A stretch of 18,052 nt of DNA from Chloromonas sp. AAM2. Taxonomy: Eukaryota > Chlorophyta > Chlorophyceae > Chlamydomonadales > Chlamydomonadaceae. The notes below the pieces were generated by a model. It ran no database searches. It saw nothing but the letters and a program-made list of their open reading frames with translations, and was not told the DNA's origin. A program made the translations under genes and the position numbers. This document shows, one piece after another, positions 17,623-18,052 of the stretch (position 1 is the stretch's first letter; each line of letters opens with the position of its first letter). The DNA is taken from positions 1 through 18,052 of the forward strand of contig QAXH01005186.1 of NCBI GenBank assembly GCA_004335635.1. The letters run 5' to 3'.

Positions 17623-18052
17623 GTGAGTTTAGGTTATTTCTGCCAATACAGCAGCTTGCTGTTCTGTCTGTGTAAACACATTATTAATTGTGATACAAAG
17701 GGACACAAAAAGAGGTTTGCCAGTTCTGGGACAATTTGTTGGGAATACCGCCAGGAGCCAGTGTTGGTGATGGATGTTGTAGTTGCAAAGGGTGAATAGG
17801 GTATACCGTTGGACCGCTGTTTTCTTTACGGATGCCAAGTTTTACGGATCCGAAAAAGCACCATTTATTTTTTAGATGAACGCAGTTTGAATCGACCGCA
17901 ATTATAAGTGAACTTTTACCGATTTCAGACAGGAACACTTGCCAAAATCAGCTTACACGTTTTGCACAGAGAACAACAGAGAACAAGGAGCCAAGGCCAC
18001 CATGCAACATAAACTTGACTCAACGCGCAATCCAAATGCTCAGGCGACATAC
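17623..18052. other. Right-edge sequence without a supported gene
   Basis: Begins as the intron after the exon at 17510-17622. It includes a short direct repeat tttacggat (near 17825 and 17842), an AT-rich stretch, and an acceptor-like gatttcag near 17929. Any following exon would be cut by the window end. Confidence 0.45.

Overview
This looks like nuclear DNA of a green alga, most likely a chlorophycean of the Chlamydomonas/Haematococcus/Dunaliella kind. The genes are split into many small exons with GT-AG introns and strong pyrimidine-CAG acceptors. Proteins carry long Ala/Gly/Glu/Gln-rich stretches, one gene has a plant-type AP2/ERF domain, a TGTAA polyadenylation motif follows the first gene, and the introns hold mini- and microsatellites. 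Splice models come from reading frame, phase and splice consensus only; no transcript data were available.

Layout. (1) 1-3233, plus strand: the 3' part of a gene that enters from the left edge. Five visible exons encode the C-terminal coiled-coil region of a ZGPAT-like (CCCH zinc finger plus G-patch) protein. (2) 3234-4070: intergenic, with a poly(A) signal, one arm of a 49-bp inverted repeat and one or two small doubtful plus-strand exons. (3) 4026-5288, minus strand: a chain of phase-compatible exons of unknown function, either the 3' end of the next gene or a separate gene. (4) 5353-10135, minus strand: a nine-exon gene with features of the kinetochore protein DSN1/Mis13. A ~730-bp terminal-inverted-repeat element lies in its 1.35-kb intron. 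(5) 10136-10212: a 77-bp gap between divergent start codons. (6) 10213-14823, plus strand: an eight-exon gene for a ~720-residue AP2/ERF-type transcription factor with a long acidic N-terminal half. (7) 14824-18052: sparse DNA with a CA repeat, a second copy of the AP2 gene's first exon and flanks (16435-16702), an AT-rich tandem repeat, and one well-bounded exon at 17510-17622 that may come from a transposase-like gene.

The most unusual signal is recurrent. In at least four introns the sequence just upstream of the true acceptor contains one or more decayed copies of that same acceptor plus the first 20-50 bases of its exon. This suggests that introns here grow by tandem duplication across the 3' splice site. 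Other points of note are the duplicated promoter/exon-1 module of the AP2 gene, the nested TIR element that ends ~26 bp from a splice acceptor, and a strong hairpin that contains a 5' splice site.
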